This document shows, in pieces, positions 46,082 through 58,700 of a stretch of 64,000 nucleotides of DNA. Positions within the stretch are counted from its first letter, which is position 1. Each line of letters opens with the position of its first letter. This DNA comes from Mesocentrotus franciscanus (lineage: Eukaryota > Echinodermata > Echinoidea > Camarodonta > Strongylocentrotidae), in the NCBI GenBank assembly GCA_037976565.1, contig CP137682.1, positions 26,561,714 to 26,625,713 of the forward strand. The letters run 5' to 3'. The position numbers and the translations under genes are program-made. The notes below the pieces were generated by a model that worked only from the letters and a program-made list of their open reading frames with translations, did no database searches and was not told the origin of the DNA.

Positions 46082-49000
46082 AAATCCTTGTTTTGTGGGA
46101 ATATGCATGTACTGTACATGTATAGGTACATCGTACTGAGCACACTTGTGAAGACTATCATGTCCAAACAGACATATCTCTTTGTATGCCACACTGATAA
46201 TCTCCCTGTTCCGCATTGTAACTTGTCATGGGATAGATACTCCATTTGCTCGGTACTAAAGACACTTCTATATTCTCCCTTAAGAAAATTTTCCATCATT
46301 TACTCTAAATATAATTATTGCAAATATGTTCTTATACAGCCCCTGTATGAAACAAATCTATTCTGTCATCAATAACTAAGAAAATGAAAGGTTATGACAT
46401 TTTCTGTACAGAGCACAGAGCAAATTGGAGAGGAGCTAGCAAGAAACGTCAGTGTCGCTAATTTTCATTTCACTGATGACAACTTTAAAAATTCATAACT
46501 TTCTTGTTTTTAATTGCATAGTCCTCAAACTTTCACTCATTTTTCTACTTTTATTAAAACCAACTTAATATCAGGGTGGATTTCCTCTTTAAAAACTTCC
46601 CCATACCAGATGAAAATGTTTACATCTACCACAATGTATAAGCCTCCCGTTTTAATTTAGGTTTTGATCACATAATTATCTGCTGTTATTGGTGTGTGAT
46701 ACAACATACATGTGCTGTCTTAGAAGTGTGGAGGGAATGAAAATAAATGACCAGGGTATTTTATGCAGAAAGACTCCACCATTTAACTCTATTATTCCAT
46801 GCTTACTTGAAAGTTGTGATTAAAGGAATTATTCTGAAATAATGAAGTTATAATGATGATGTCACTTCATGTATTTAATAGCAGATATATGATTCAAATA
46901 GATAAATTATATTGTACGCAAATGCTGTCATTTTCAGTATTAAATTTATAACATTGCAATGATTATGTCATTTGTGCTCTTTATTACATATCATCCAGCA
47001 GTAGAAGAAAAAAATGTCTACAGGCATCTCAGAACAGACCGAGGAAATGTCATCTATGTTCTACTGATGTGTAAACAGAATTATTTGATAGTAAAACTAT
47101 TCTTCAGATTAATTCTATGACATTTGTCACTTACACTGTACCTCCATCATAAAGCCTCATTCACATGTACTGCTGTTTACTGTCAGGGTCAAATAAGTGT
47201 AAATGCCCTTCACATTAATCTTATAACATGCGCACATGATTGAGAATGTGAAGGATCTTTGTTGCAAACAGCTTTTTTGTTGTTTTGAGTCTCTACTTGC
47301 CATAAACAAAACTGCCATAGTTTCAGTTTGTCACCTGACGTGAGAAAGTACAGTTTGATTAATATATCTGAAATATGGTATCAGAAACAACACAAACAAT
47401 TTTTACCTTTATTTCTTTTTTACAGATATCCATAATTTAATTTCATCAAGATGTAATACATGTATTCAGAGAAAATATAAAATTATAATCTTGTATGCAT
47501 GAATAAAATAGATTTCTCTTTTATACAAATCACCAACAAATAATTGTAATTCGAATTGCTCTGAAAAAATAAATGTATGATATCTCATAAAACAAATAGA
47601 AAACATACTAGTCTTAAAGCCAAGGAAGTGAGAGTAAGCATAGTATAAATTCTCAAATAATTCAACTATGATTTTAAAGACCTGTACCTGTAGCCAATAA
47701 AATACATGGAAGAAATGGGTTATGATGAATGCACCAATGCACCTTACATTTTTTATCAGTTAAATGAAGATTTGATATTTACAAATGATATTTAAAATGA
47801 TAGCAAACTAAATTACCTGTACCTATACTCTTTTATATCGGTTAGAAAATTAGCTCAGAAATTGATTCATTTATTGCACAACTTTAAAAAAAAGAATATA
47901 GTTAGAGCCTAGCTCACAAATGCAAAAAGGTGAAATGTATATACATGTACATGTGTCTTGTAAAATTTCAGCAAACTATTTGTAATGTCATGAATCCTCA
48001 ATCATTACAGTACCAACACATTCCAATTGTGAACAAAATATGGTTACTGTAGAACGGTACGTTGCAAGACAACTGAGGTGCCATATATACATTAAAGGCA
48101 TCGTTTAACAATGTTAAATCTGAGATGCATGGCCCTATGTGTTATCAGTGTCTGTGATATGGTGTAATAATGAAGCCCTGAAAAAACTCAACTCAAATTG
48201 CGCTTCAAAATGATCATGAAGTGCCTCAAAAAAGTAAGAATCTTTGAGTGACCGGTTTTACCATACTCATTTTCCCCAATAGACTGTAGTGTTATGAAAA
48301 TGCAAAATTTGATTTCGATTTCCAATCATAAATATCTTGATAATCAGACAGGCGATCGGCTTGTAAAAGTCATGGGGTTCCTGACTGACCTAAAGGTTTA
48401 TAATTAACATTGCAGCATGAGCTAAATCCAGGATTTTGATTCAGAATCTGAGACAAAGTTACCCAATCCCTTTAACATGTACACTAATAACAAGAATTTC
48501 AGTGCATTTAAGCCCTCTCGTCCAAATAAAAGCCGAATCGGCTTCAAATCATAGACAATAGCATTACTGGTTGGATGTCACAGCAATTCTGAGCTGATTT
48601 AGCTTTTCCTCCTCAAAGGAAGCTTGAAATCCCTTGAAATGGATATTTTATTAACCACGTAACTATTGAGGTCCTGGATCATTAAAATTGTACCATTTTT
48701 AATGTTCACATCAAATGCTTTTGCAAGTTCTTCCAAAATCGAATCTTAGTCAGATTGTGTAGTGTGCGCCGGGCTTGAGTCAAATAATTAAAGATCAAGA
48801 TGGAATGTAAATAATTTATCGCATAATAACAACAGATCTTGGTTCACAAATATATCAGTTCCATATGCACTGTACAAGGAATTTCATCACAATACATACA
48901 TATACATATATTGTTTGTTTAATTTATTTCTGCATTTTTTAAAATATAATACAAAGTAATATACAAATGAAGTACTTATATATTATTAACAACAGTCAAT

Positions 49001-49561
49001 ATTCAATGAAAAGTATTATTTTTAAGATCAAGGCTGTATCTTGGCATTGAAATCAAGAGTTGACTTAGCTTTGGCTTTGGCTTTAAGTCAGTTTTCTGCA
49101 CAGTACCTAAAACATACTGTAGATGAGGTAAACAATCTCTTTTCACAAACCATACGCAAATCAGCTGTACATTTGCTTTGGTTACACAGTGAAGCATGTC
49201 AAAATAAGCTCTTATATTTACATGCATGAAATACATGTAGAGACATTGCTCATCTGTCGTCTCTATAACAATTTCCATAGCGGAGTGCTTTTAACATAGA
49301 ATAGAAATGGTCAAAACCTGCACCTCAAATTGTTAACAATAACTGGACATACAAGTACATGTACCAAAAAATCACAAATTTCGAAAAACGATACCTTATC
49401 TCTTTGTACGATACATGTACATGTGAACGTACAATGCAAGTAAGAATGACATTATTTGAAAGAACAGTTTCTGCAATTGGACAACATCGTAAAATTAAAA
49501 GCCACACTGACTTTGGGGCAAGGTGTAAGGCAAGATACAGGTACGGCTTCATGGTATTATA

Positions 49562-49631
49562 CAGTCAAACCCGTCTACAAAGACCCCTTTTTGTGTTTCC
49601 CTTGGGCGGTCGCTATAGATAGGTTTGACTG
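49562..49631. mobile_element. TA-flanked foldback MITE, copy 3 (minimal)
   Basis: Only 70 bp: the two inverted termini meet with almost no internal sequence (cagtcaaacccgtc to ataggtttgactg), flanked by TA. Confidence 0.75.
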
Positions 49632-49783
49632 TATATGAGATGATCAGCCTTTTGAACAAATCATCAGAATGTGGATTGAATGGTTTCTGTCTCAGATGTG
49701 GCCATTCCATATAAGCCATTTGGCAAGGCATTAATTTACATGTACATTAGTCATTGAAATCTCTATACCAGAATTCAATAGCA

Positions 49784-52700
49784 TCAAGCTGATAGGGCAC
49801 TCAAAGGATCCTGTCCCACCTCTACATCCTCTCTCATCGTCACAGTTCCTCCCTTGCTTTCCTCAGCATCCTTCCTTCCATCACCTTCACTGCATGCATC
49901 TTCCAATCTCTCATCCGATCTTCCCCCTTCTGCTCCTATGGTGGAGTCATCTGCTGGAACTGGCTTCTCTGGGTGACTGACGTTGTCTTCGTGGCTTCTG
50001 TCGATGGTCTCTGGTCCAGCAGAGGGAGCCCCACTGCTTGGTGCAATTTTGTCCAAGGAGCGGGAGTGGGAGACATTCTCAGCAAGAGTTTTGGGCCTTG
50101 AATCGTCCTTGATGGAAAAATAAAGTGGAAAACAGAATTTCAAAAAGAAATATATCAAAGTTCTACATGAACATGCATAAGTACATTTATGTTTCATTTG
50201 TTTTTTATATCTAAAAATGATTAACAAAACAATATCAGTACCGGTACTTGCATTTTAGATTGTGTTCAGAAAAATTGTATGTAAATACAAATACACATGC
50301 CATTGTTACAAATTATTGCTGCACTCATACTTTAATATTTCAGCTGAGGACAGAGAAGGAATTGATTCACTTAATTTTTCATTTCCTATACTCATTTACA
50401 CATGTAGCTTAACAGGCAATGCATAGGCATTATTAACGACATATGTGCTTATGACAAAGAACATGCCCACTGAATAGAAAGATACTGCTAATTTCAGGAA
50501 AATAAAAGTACGTACTGGTATGAAGAAGGCAAAATAAGCTAGTTCCAAAAGGGTATAAAACATGTACACATACCTCTTGGGAAGATTGACCTTTTGACCC
50601 CTTCAATTTAGAAAGGGCAAGGTCCATCGCTGATGCGCTCTTTGGTAACAGAAGATCACTCGCATCAATCTTGACAGCAAGGGGGTCTTCGTCGACATCT
50701 TTCTTTGCCGTATCTTTGGTTTGAGACTTGGTAAGATCAGATAGGTTGCCGGATTTTGGGACGTCTTTGGTTTCAAGACCAACATAGTCCAGGATGGTGG
50801 ATATTTTGTTAGAGTAGTCCAAGTGACCAGTGACCTGTGAATCATGCAGAGAGATATGAAAAATACTTTTACTCCTTGTTCACTGATTTTTAAAAAAACC
50901 CATTAAATAATAACTATACTTGTTACACCCTGAAACAATAATAAAGATAATACTTAAGAGCACTGTAAACAATACATGAAAGTACCATCGTGTTGACAGA
51001 TATGAAGAGAGAAAGTTAAAAACACCGGTATAATTACTGTTCATTTACCAGTCAAAAAGCCATTGCTTGAAAGCATTTACACATATACGGTGGTTTCCCT
51101 GTTCCAACCACACCTACAATGTACCTAAATGTAGGATTGTGCCTTTCCAACAGTAGGATTCAAGTGTACATGTATCTACTATAAACTGCTTTCTAGATTT
51201 GGGGCCTACATGTACGTGTGTCAAAATATGTGTGCAATTCTGTTTGAAAGTTACATGTACTATTACAATGTAGTTGTAACAATATAAACGACTGGAAGAG
51301 ATATGATACATAATTTTGAGAAGATACACTCAACAGGACCAGATGTCATGACTCACTCACCACTTCTGTAATATCCACGTTGATCATACGTCTATTGTCC
51401 CATTGAACAGGTTCCAATCCTGCAATATCATTGACCTGCATGGATGCTGTCCTGTAGACAAACTGTAACAGCCAATCGCCCCTAAACAACAGCAAAAATA
51501 AACAAAGAAACATGTCAAAACTATGTGGTTACGTTTGTAAAACAATTGCTTTAGCTAAATTGGCTCTCCAGTCGATTTCCTACTCGGACATTCTAGGACA
51601 GGTTCTAATCCAGCGATATCACTGACCTGCATGGATACTGCCTGTTAGACAAACTGTATTAAACAGCCAATCACCCCTGACAACCAGGAAAAACAAACAC
51701 AAAGCAGTGACAATCGTGACAGGAACTGTTGCTGTTACCTACATGTATGTTATATAATCCTACACTAATCCTGGACAACAGCAAACACAAACAAACATGT
51801 CAGTACTGTCTCTTTACGTTTGCACAACACATGCTCTTGTGACAATTTCTAAGCAGTCAATCTCTCACACCTAATTCTGAACTTCAACCGTGGACCCAAT
51901 ACAATACCCAACTTTAATGCTAATCCTAAACCTAACCTAAAAATATTGTACACAAATTTGTGATTTCTAGATTTTCCTGCAGTTTTTAATAGTGCTAACT
52001 TCAAAGTTTCAAGAAAAGTTTGTTCTTGAATACTAACCTGCAATAGCCATTCACAATATGCCCAGCCACAACTTTTGCGAATGGCTTCCACTGGGCAACG
52101 GACGATGAGACTGGCGCCCCCAAGAGGTAGACGTCCTGTACGATCCCTTCGCAGCCCTTGCGTTGAGAGAGCTCCTTGAGACAGAAGAAGATGACCCTTG
52201 CCCCCATGCTGAACCCAACCAAGGTCACAGGCCGTTTGCCTTGTTGCCGTGACAACACGACCTAAATCAAGAGAGAAAAGCAGCCATCTTAACTATGTCA
52301 AATGTTCATATTGACCCTGCCTACATATTTGGATCATATGCACAAGCCAGTGTTGAGGTCCATGGTTCTTGCATTACCTTTAAAGAATTATCATGCATAT
52401 TAAAAATATGGGCAAAAGGGGGTACCAGCACTCTATACACCAATCATTTTGTGTACAAACACATGTATTTTTTTACCAATGACAGAGACACAAACACTAC
52501 TACAACTTGATTTTGCAATAATTATAAAGGCAATTTAGAATACTTGTTCCCATCTGCATTACCACCTTAGCTTTGAGTGTTGTTTAATTTGCGAATCAGT
52601 AACAATTCTCAAAATTTGCAATAAGAAAACTCTTCCAAAAATAATAAATTTTACAGTATTTATATAGCCTCTTCTTTTCTAAGCCTATTTCGAGTGACAT

Positions 52701-55700
52701 AAATATCACAATGACAGCTAGATTGAGCCTGCTGAGAGCACTGGTAACAGGAGTCTTTCTATATGGCTGTGAATCATGGACACTGAATGCGAATCAAAGC
52801 TTTTGAGATGAATTGGATGAGAAGGCTAATCTGCATATCTAATACACATTGTATGCATCCAACAAGAAAGTGAGAGAGATCATGGAGAGTTATATAGGGG
52901 AACACGATCACCTCATCTCAATTGTGGAAAGAAGACAGCTACAGTGGTTTGGGTATGTAAGTAGATGGAATAATAGCTTGGCAAACACCATCTTGCTAAT
53001 GGGAGAAGAAAGAGGGGCAGACCCACTAGGACATGGACTGATATCGTTACGCAGTGGACAGGAATGTCATTTAAGCAGCTAAATAGAACAGCTGAAGACA
53101 GAGAGTTATGGAGAACCTGTATCTCAAGGTCCATTTCATTGTCGCCCGAGCTGCCTCCAAGCTGTATGGGACATAGAAAGATTTCTCACCTCTGCTAGCT
53201 GCTTGCCAGCTTCACTCGCCCTACTAGTAGCAACGCTCCATGGATTGTCAATTGAATTCGAAATGGCAGCGTAGGCTGCTGCTGGTAGGGCTATCGCTGC
53301 AAGCAAACCTGGCAGATGGAGAAAAACAAGTGAACAACAGTTGGTGCTCAGTAACCCTTTCTCTGCCATTGAAAGTTAAAGATACTATGTCCCTTTTGCA
53401 GCCAACATCAAATTCTGTAAAACTTTGCAGGAATTATGAATATGTCATGTATGTCCTATCTGTGAAATTTAAACGTTAGCAGTGTCCTAATATTCAAATT
53501 ATGCAAGGAAACTGTTTACTTGCTAGACTTCACTGTCAGACACTATTGAGTGACTGACTGGCTTTTTCATCTTTGGTAATAACATACATAAAATGAGCTG
53601 TAAAGGGTACATGAGCATTTGTCTACATCAATAACCCACTTCTTGTAATGGCCAAAATTAAACTGATTGAATCTTTGCGCAGCATAAAACGTACGACCAT
53701 TCGGTACAATGGTCTGAAAAATCAGACTATTACTTACTGGCTCTATAGCTCCTAAGTCGATTCGACAACTAATAGTCGTTATTTTCCCACTTAAAGACAT
53801 TTTCAAGCCCCCTTTTTTTTAGGGAAGTTCTAAATTAGTATTATCTTTTAAATGCCGTTGGAATTTAACCTTTTCATTTTTTTGGCCGGCAAATAGGACA
53901 TAGTACCTTTAAGGCTTGTTCAGATATGACGCAGCTTAACCGCAGCAGATTTGTTATGTTTACATAGAGTAAAATATACTTCACATTTCTGTATTTTATA
54001 ACACAGAGCTCAGTGAATCCTTTGTTGCATGCAGTTGCCATTCATTTACAATGTAAATCAAGACCGGAAACGGGTAATTTTGTGTTGCAGAAAGAAATTA
54101 TTCTCACTGTCAATTGGTGCTTATTGCCTTTGTTGTGCACAGTTGCCATTCATTTACAACGTTAACAAAATTGTGTTGGCGTTTTTACTGCAGTTTAACG
54201 CTTCATATCTGAGCAAGCCTTTCTAAGATTTAATTATCTTGAATACATTCATGAGCCAACCTGCGAGTACCGGTATTAACTCTCTTTTAATATATGCCAC
54301 ATAAATAATATCCCTGAGCCAATTTGTATTTATCATGGGATAGATATACCAAACGCTTCAAGATAATTAACTGTTTCCATTGGAGGGTTAATCTATATAC
54401 CGGAATTAAAAGGGTCGTCATAGAGCTTATCAAGACCAGACATGGGTAATTTTTCAAAATCATTGTGTTTCATAATTCCATCTATTGGTGCATATTGCTT
54501 TGTGGAAATTGCATGTGTGGCAAATGAGGGACCACGCAGAGAGGCTATGAGAGCAACCAAATTGTAAATCCCAGGATGCTCATATGCACAGAGCAGGGGC
54601 GGATCCAGCCGGCGGCAAGGGAGGGGGCCTAAAAAGGGGCCCACTTCGTGCGAAAATTTGAAAATCGTGCCGGTTGATTTTTTGCTCAGTGGGGGGGGCG
54701 GTTTGGCACCCAAAAATATTTTTTTCCCCTACGGGAAAGGTGATTTTCTTTATTCACCGCCATTACCCCTTGGGCGCCAGGAGGGCCAATCTTCTTTTTT
54801 CAAAAAGGGTGTTTTTACCTGTTTTTTTCTAGGGAGGGCCGGACCCCGGCCCCTGGATCCGCCACTGGCACAGAGATCCAAACGCCCTAAAATTACTTTC
54901 TTACTTATGGTTTATCAATTTTTTTTCAAACTTTCACCAATCTGGTTTTCTGACTCTCCCATTTTTTCTCAGATTAATTGATTAGTCCTTACCTGCAAGA
55001 ACAGTGTATTTGAGGGCTTCCTTGGCTGCCATACTCATGACTGTATCAAGAATATACTCCAACGATTCACCCAGTTTTATCAAGTATTTAGACTCCCATT
55101 TCAAGCAGTAGATCTCATTACAGGTTGCTACACAACGCCAAGGAACGGTGAAGTTATCTGCGAAAAAGTGGAGAAAAGATGTACCATTACTTCTCTACTC
55201 AAAGATAGTTGAAGACAAATACTGCCCAGAACAAATATTTCCCACAAACAACTACCCTATACAGATAGTAGCCCCCCCCCTACCCACACACATACACACA
55301 CCTGAGCTGGGCTGGGCAAGGGAATTATCTTGGGAGGAGGGTGATAGTTAAGAGGAGTTGTCCTAGATTTTCTGAACTTTAATACCGTACTTATTCTTCT
55401 GTATTTGATTCAAAATGATTCGAAATTCTAAAATCAAGATTCATAAACATAATTATATTAACTTCTTAAAATCAAATAAATAAAAACGATTGGGTTGCCT
55501 CAATGATACATACATGTACAAACATATTAGCCTACATTTAAATACCTATACCTATAAAAATGAATGTATTAACATCGGTTCTAAAACTCTAATCATTCCC
55601 ACTAACCTAGGCGGTCTTTAAATTCTAATCATTCTCACTAACATATGTGGTCTTTAAACTCCTTTCATTTCCACTAACCTAGGCAGTCTATAAACTCTTC

Positions 55701-58700
55701 TCAATCCCACTACCCTAGGCGGACTGTAAACTCTACCCAATCCCACTACCCTAGGCATTCCTTAAACTCTAATCATTCTCAATACTCTAGGCAGTCCTTA
55801 AACTCTAATCGTTCTCACTAACCTAGGCAGTCTTTAAACACTTCTCATTCCCACTAACCTAGGCAGTCTTTCTGCAGCCAACCAGAGACTGCGACAGTCA
55901 CATGAAGATCCCTTCCTTCTGTCAAAGCAGTGAATTCAAACTCTTCTACTTCACCAACTCGTTTCTTCATTTTGTATCCTGAAAGGAAAAAAAAGCGGAA
56001 TAAAGAGTGCATGAATAAAGAAAATTTACATTGAACTAAACATGCACCTTCTTCAGAGCGAGCTGATTTGAATTATTGATATAAATTGCAATTCATTAAT
56101 GGAAATCAATCCTTTTCATAAACACATGTAAGACAGAGAGAAAACAAAATATGTTGTATGCTCTGTTGCTGCAATCAATGTTCAAACTTTTATCTAGGTG
56201 AGTAATTTAATGCTTGTTTTGGGGCATTGGTTGTTGTTTTGGGTTATTCATGTTTCAACAATGGCAAGGTATTATCAGTGTCATATGTTTGGTTCTGGAA
56301 GTTATAGAAGTAAAAAAGAATAAATAAAAATGAATAAATAAATAAATAAATAATATTTTAAGAAAAAAGAAAGAAATTAATAAATAAATAAATTAATTAA
56401 TCAATTAATTAATAACTTTCCCATATCTTAATGAACTCTTGTTACCTGACAGTCCTGCTCCGGCTGCACCCAGAATTGAGCCGATGATTGCCGCCCCAGC
56501 TACTGTCCCGAAGAAGCTAAGACTTGTCCCCAGAAATGCTGCCCCTGCTGTTGCTATCAGAGGAGCTGCGAGCCCTCCTGTTAGGCCTGTCAATCAGAAT
56601 GGTTTGATCAAATAAAGACGAAATGAAATGAATGACTCTGTTTAGTGATATACACTGGTATAGCCAATTGGGAGTACAAACCCACACCCCACCCACCTCC
56701 TCCTCATTGAACAGGGAGGAAAGAATTTAAAAGAGAGAGATAGGAAGGGAGAGAGATAACAAATATGAAAAGAAGATGATTGGACCCCATCCCCCTACAT
56801 CCTCCCCCACGCCCCCTCCCCCATATTTCACCCAGCTACATGTAGTATGTAGTAACGTATCATCCAAAATCAATTTGAATCCATTCTTACAGGTTTACAA
56901 ACAAAAATCTAATCCCCAAATGACTTTGGATAGTGGGCAAGTGAGCATGTAAATTTAAGTTTTCACCTGCTAAACGTATAATTCCTTTACCCGGCAAAAT
57001 GACACAAGTAGCTGTGTGGACAACAGATGCACAGGAGTATTTTTTAATAATAAATGCACTCTTAGGTTTTAAACATCATTTTACAGCATCCACAAAACGA
57101 ATCAAAGTATGTACATCATTCAAGTTGTTGACAGCGATTGCTCCAACATAAAAACAACTAGATGGATGTTTGATGCCTCCGCCATAGAGCAATTTTACAA
57201 ACCATAACAGAAGCAATTAAAAAAATTCAAGTTTGAATGTAATCCATTAACAGGTTCTCAGAATATCATGATTAAAATCTATTTTTCATATAAATGTATG
57301 ACCCTTTGAACTATGACCTCATGACCCTAAAATCTAATCAGTTCATTGGCTCTGCGAGATACATACATGTCCTGAGTTTGATAGTAATCCATCTATCAGT
57401 ATTGACAATGTGTTCACAAGCTATTTTTGCATACATAATGAGCCCCATGACCTTTGACTGTTGACCTTTGACCTCATGACCCTAAAATCTAATCAGTTCA
57501 TTGGCTCTGCAAGATACATACATGACCCAAGTTTGGCGGTAATCCATCAATCGGTTCTTGAGATAACGCGATCACAAGCTATTTTTGCATACATAATGGC
57601 CCTGTGACCTTTGACCTTTGACCTCGTGACCCCAAAATCTAATCAGTTCATTGGCTCTGCAAGATACATACATGACCCAAGTTTGGCGGTAATCCATCAA
57701 TCGGTTCTTGAGATAACGCGATCACAAGCTATTTTTGCATACATAATGGCCCTGTGACCTTTGACCTTTGACCTCGTGACCCCAAAATCTAATCAGTTCA
57801 TTAGCTCTGCAAGATACATACATGACCCAAGTTTGGCGGTAATCCATCAATCGGTTCTTGAGATAACGCGATCACGAGCTATTTTTGCATACATAATGAG
57901 CCCTGTGACCTTTGACCTTTGACCTCGTGACCCCAAAATCTAATCAGTTCATTAGCTCTGCAAGATACATACATGACCCAAGTTTGGCGGTAATCCATCA
58001 ACTGGTTCTTGAGATAACGCGATCACGAGAACGGGACGTACGGACTTACTGACGTACGTACGGACGGACGGACAACCAGAAAACATAATGCCTCCGGCTA
58101 CTTTGTAGCGGAGGCATAAAAAGGCCTAGAAATAGTGACCCAAGCTTAATTATGTTTCCCCCCTTCTAAGAATACATGTACAGTGAAACCTGTCAATAAA
58201 GACCACCCAAGGGAGACAAGAAAAGTGGTCTTTATAGGCAGGTGGTCTTTATGTACAGGTTCCTTTAGTTCATGTTTCAATGAGAAACCATTTTCAAGGG
58301 ACACAAAAAATGTGGTCTTTGTAGACAGGTGGTCACTAAAGCAGGTCTGACTGTATCTTGTTTCTACCCACCTATTATAGCTCCTCCTCCTATTGTAGCT
58401 GCTCCTATCAAGACGTAACGTCTAGCCTTCCTGAACTTTGCTTTCTTGTCTCGTTCTTTCTTCTCTTCTCTGGTAAATTTGGAGAGAAAGAAAGAATAAT
58501 GATGGAGCATTTATCCACTAAATCTGACTTGATTTCTGTAGAACATACATTTTTCATAGGCTTGAGCCTAATTTGTTTGGAGCTTGGTACCCAAGGGGTC
58601 AGTATATCCATGGGTAATATAAAAGAAATTAACCAGTATCTTCAATTTAAACAAAAAACTAAGGCATAAAATAATACAAAATACATGTAGGCTACTGAGG

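Larger units (their letters stand above)
43824..49783. other. Convergent intergenic region
   Basis: Lies between the plus-strand RUN gene stop and the minus-strand TMCO4 stop, so it must contain both 3' UTRs. Several aataaa signals are present on the plus strand (for example aaaataaatga near 46742 and gaataaaatag near 47504), but none can be assigned. Apart from the MITEs, SINE and inverted repeat listed separately, I see no gene. Confidence 0.55.
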
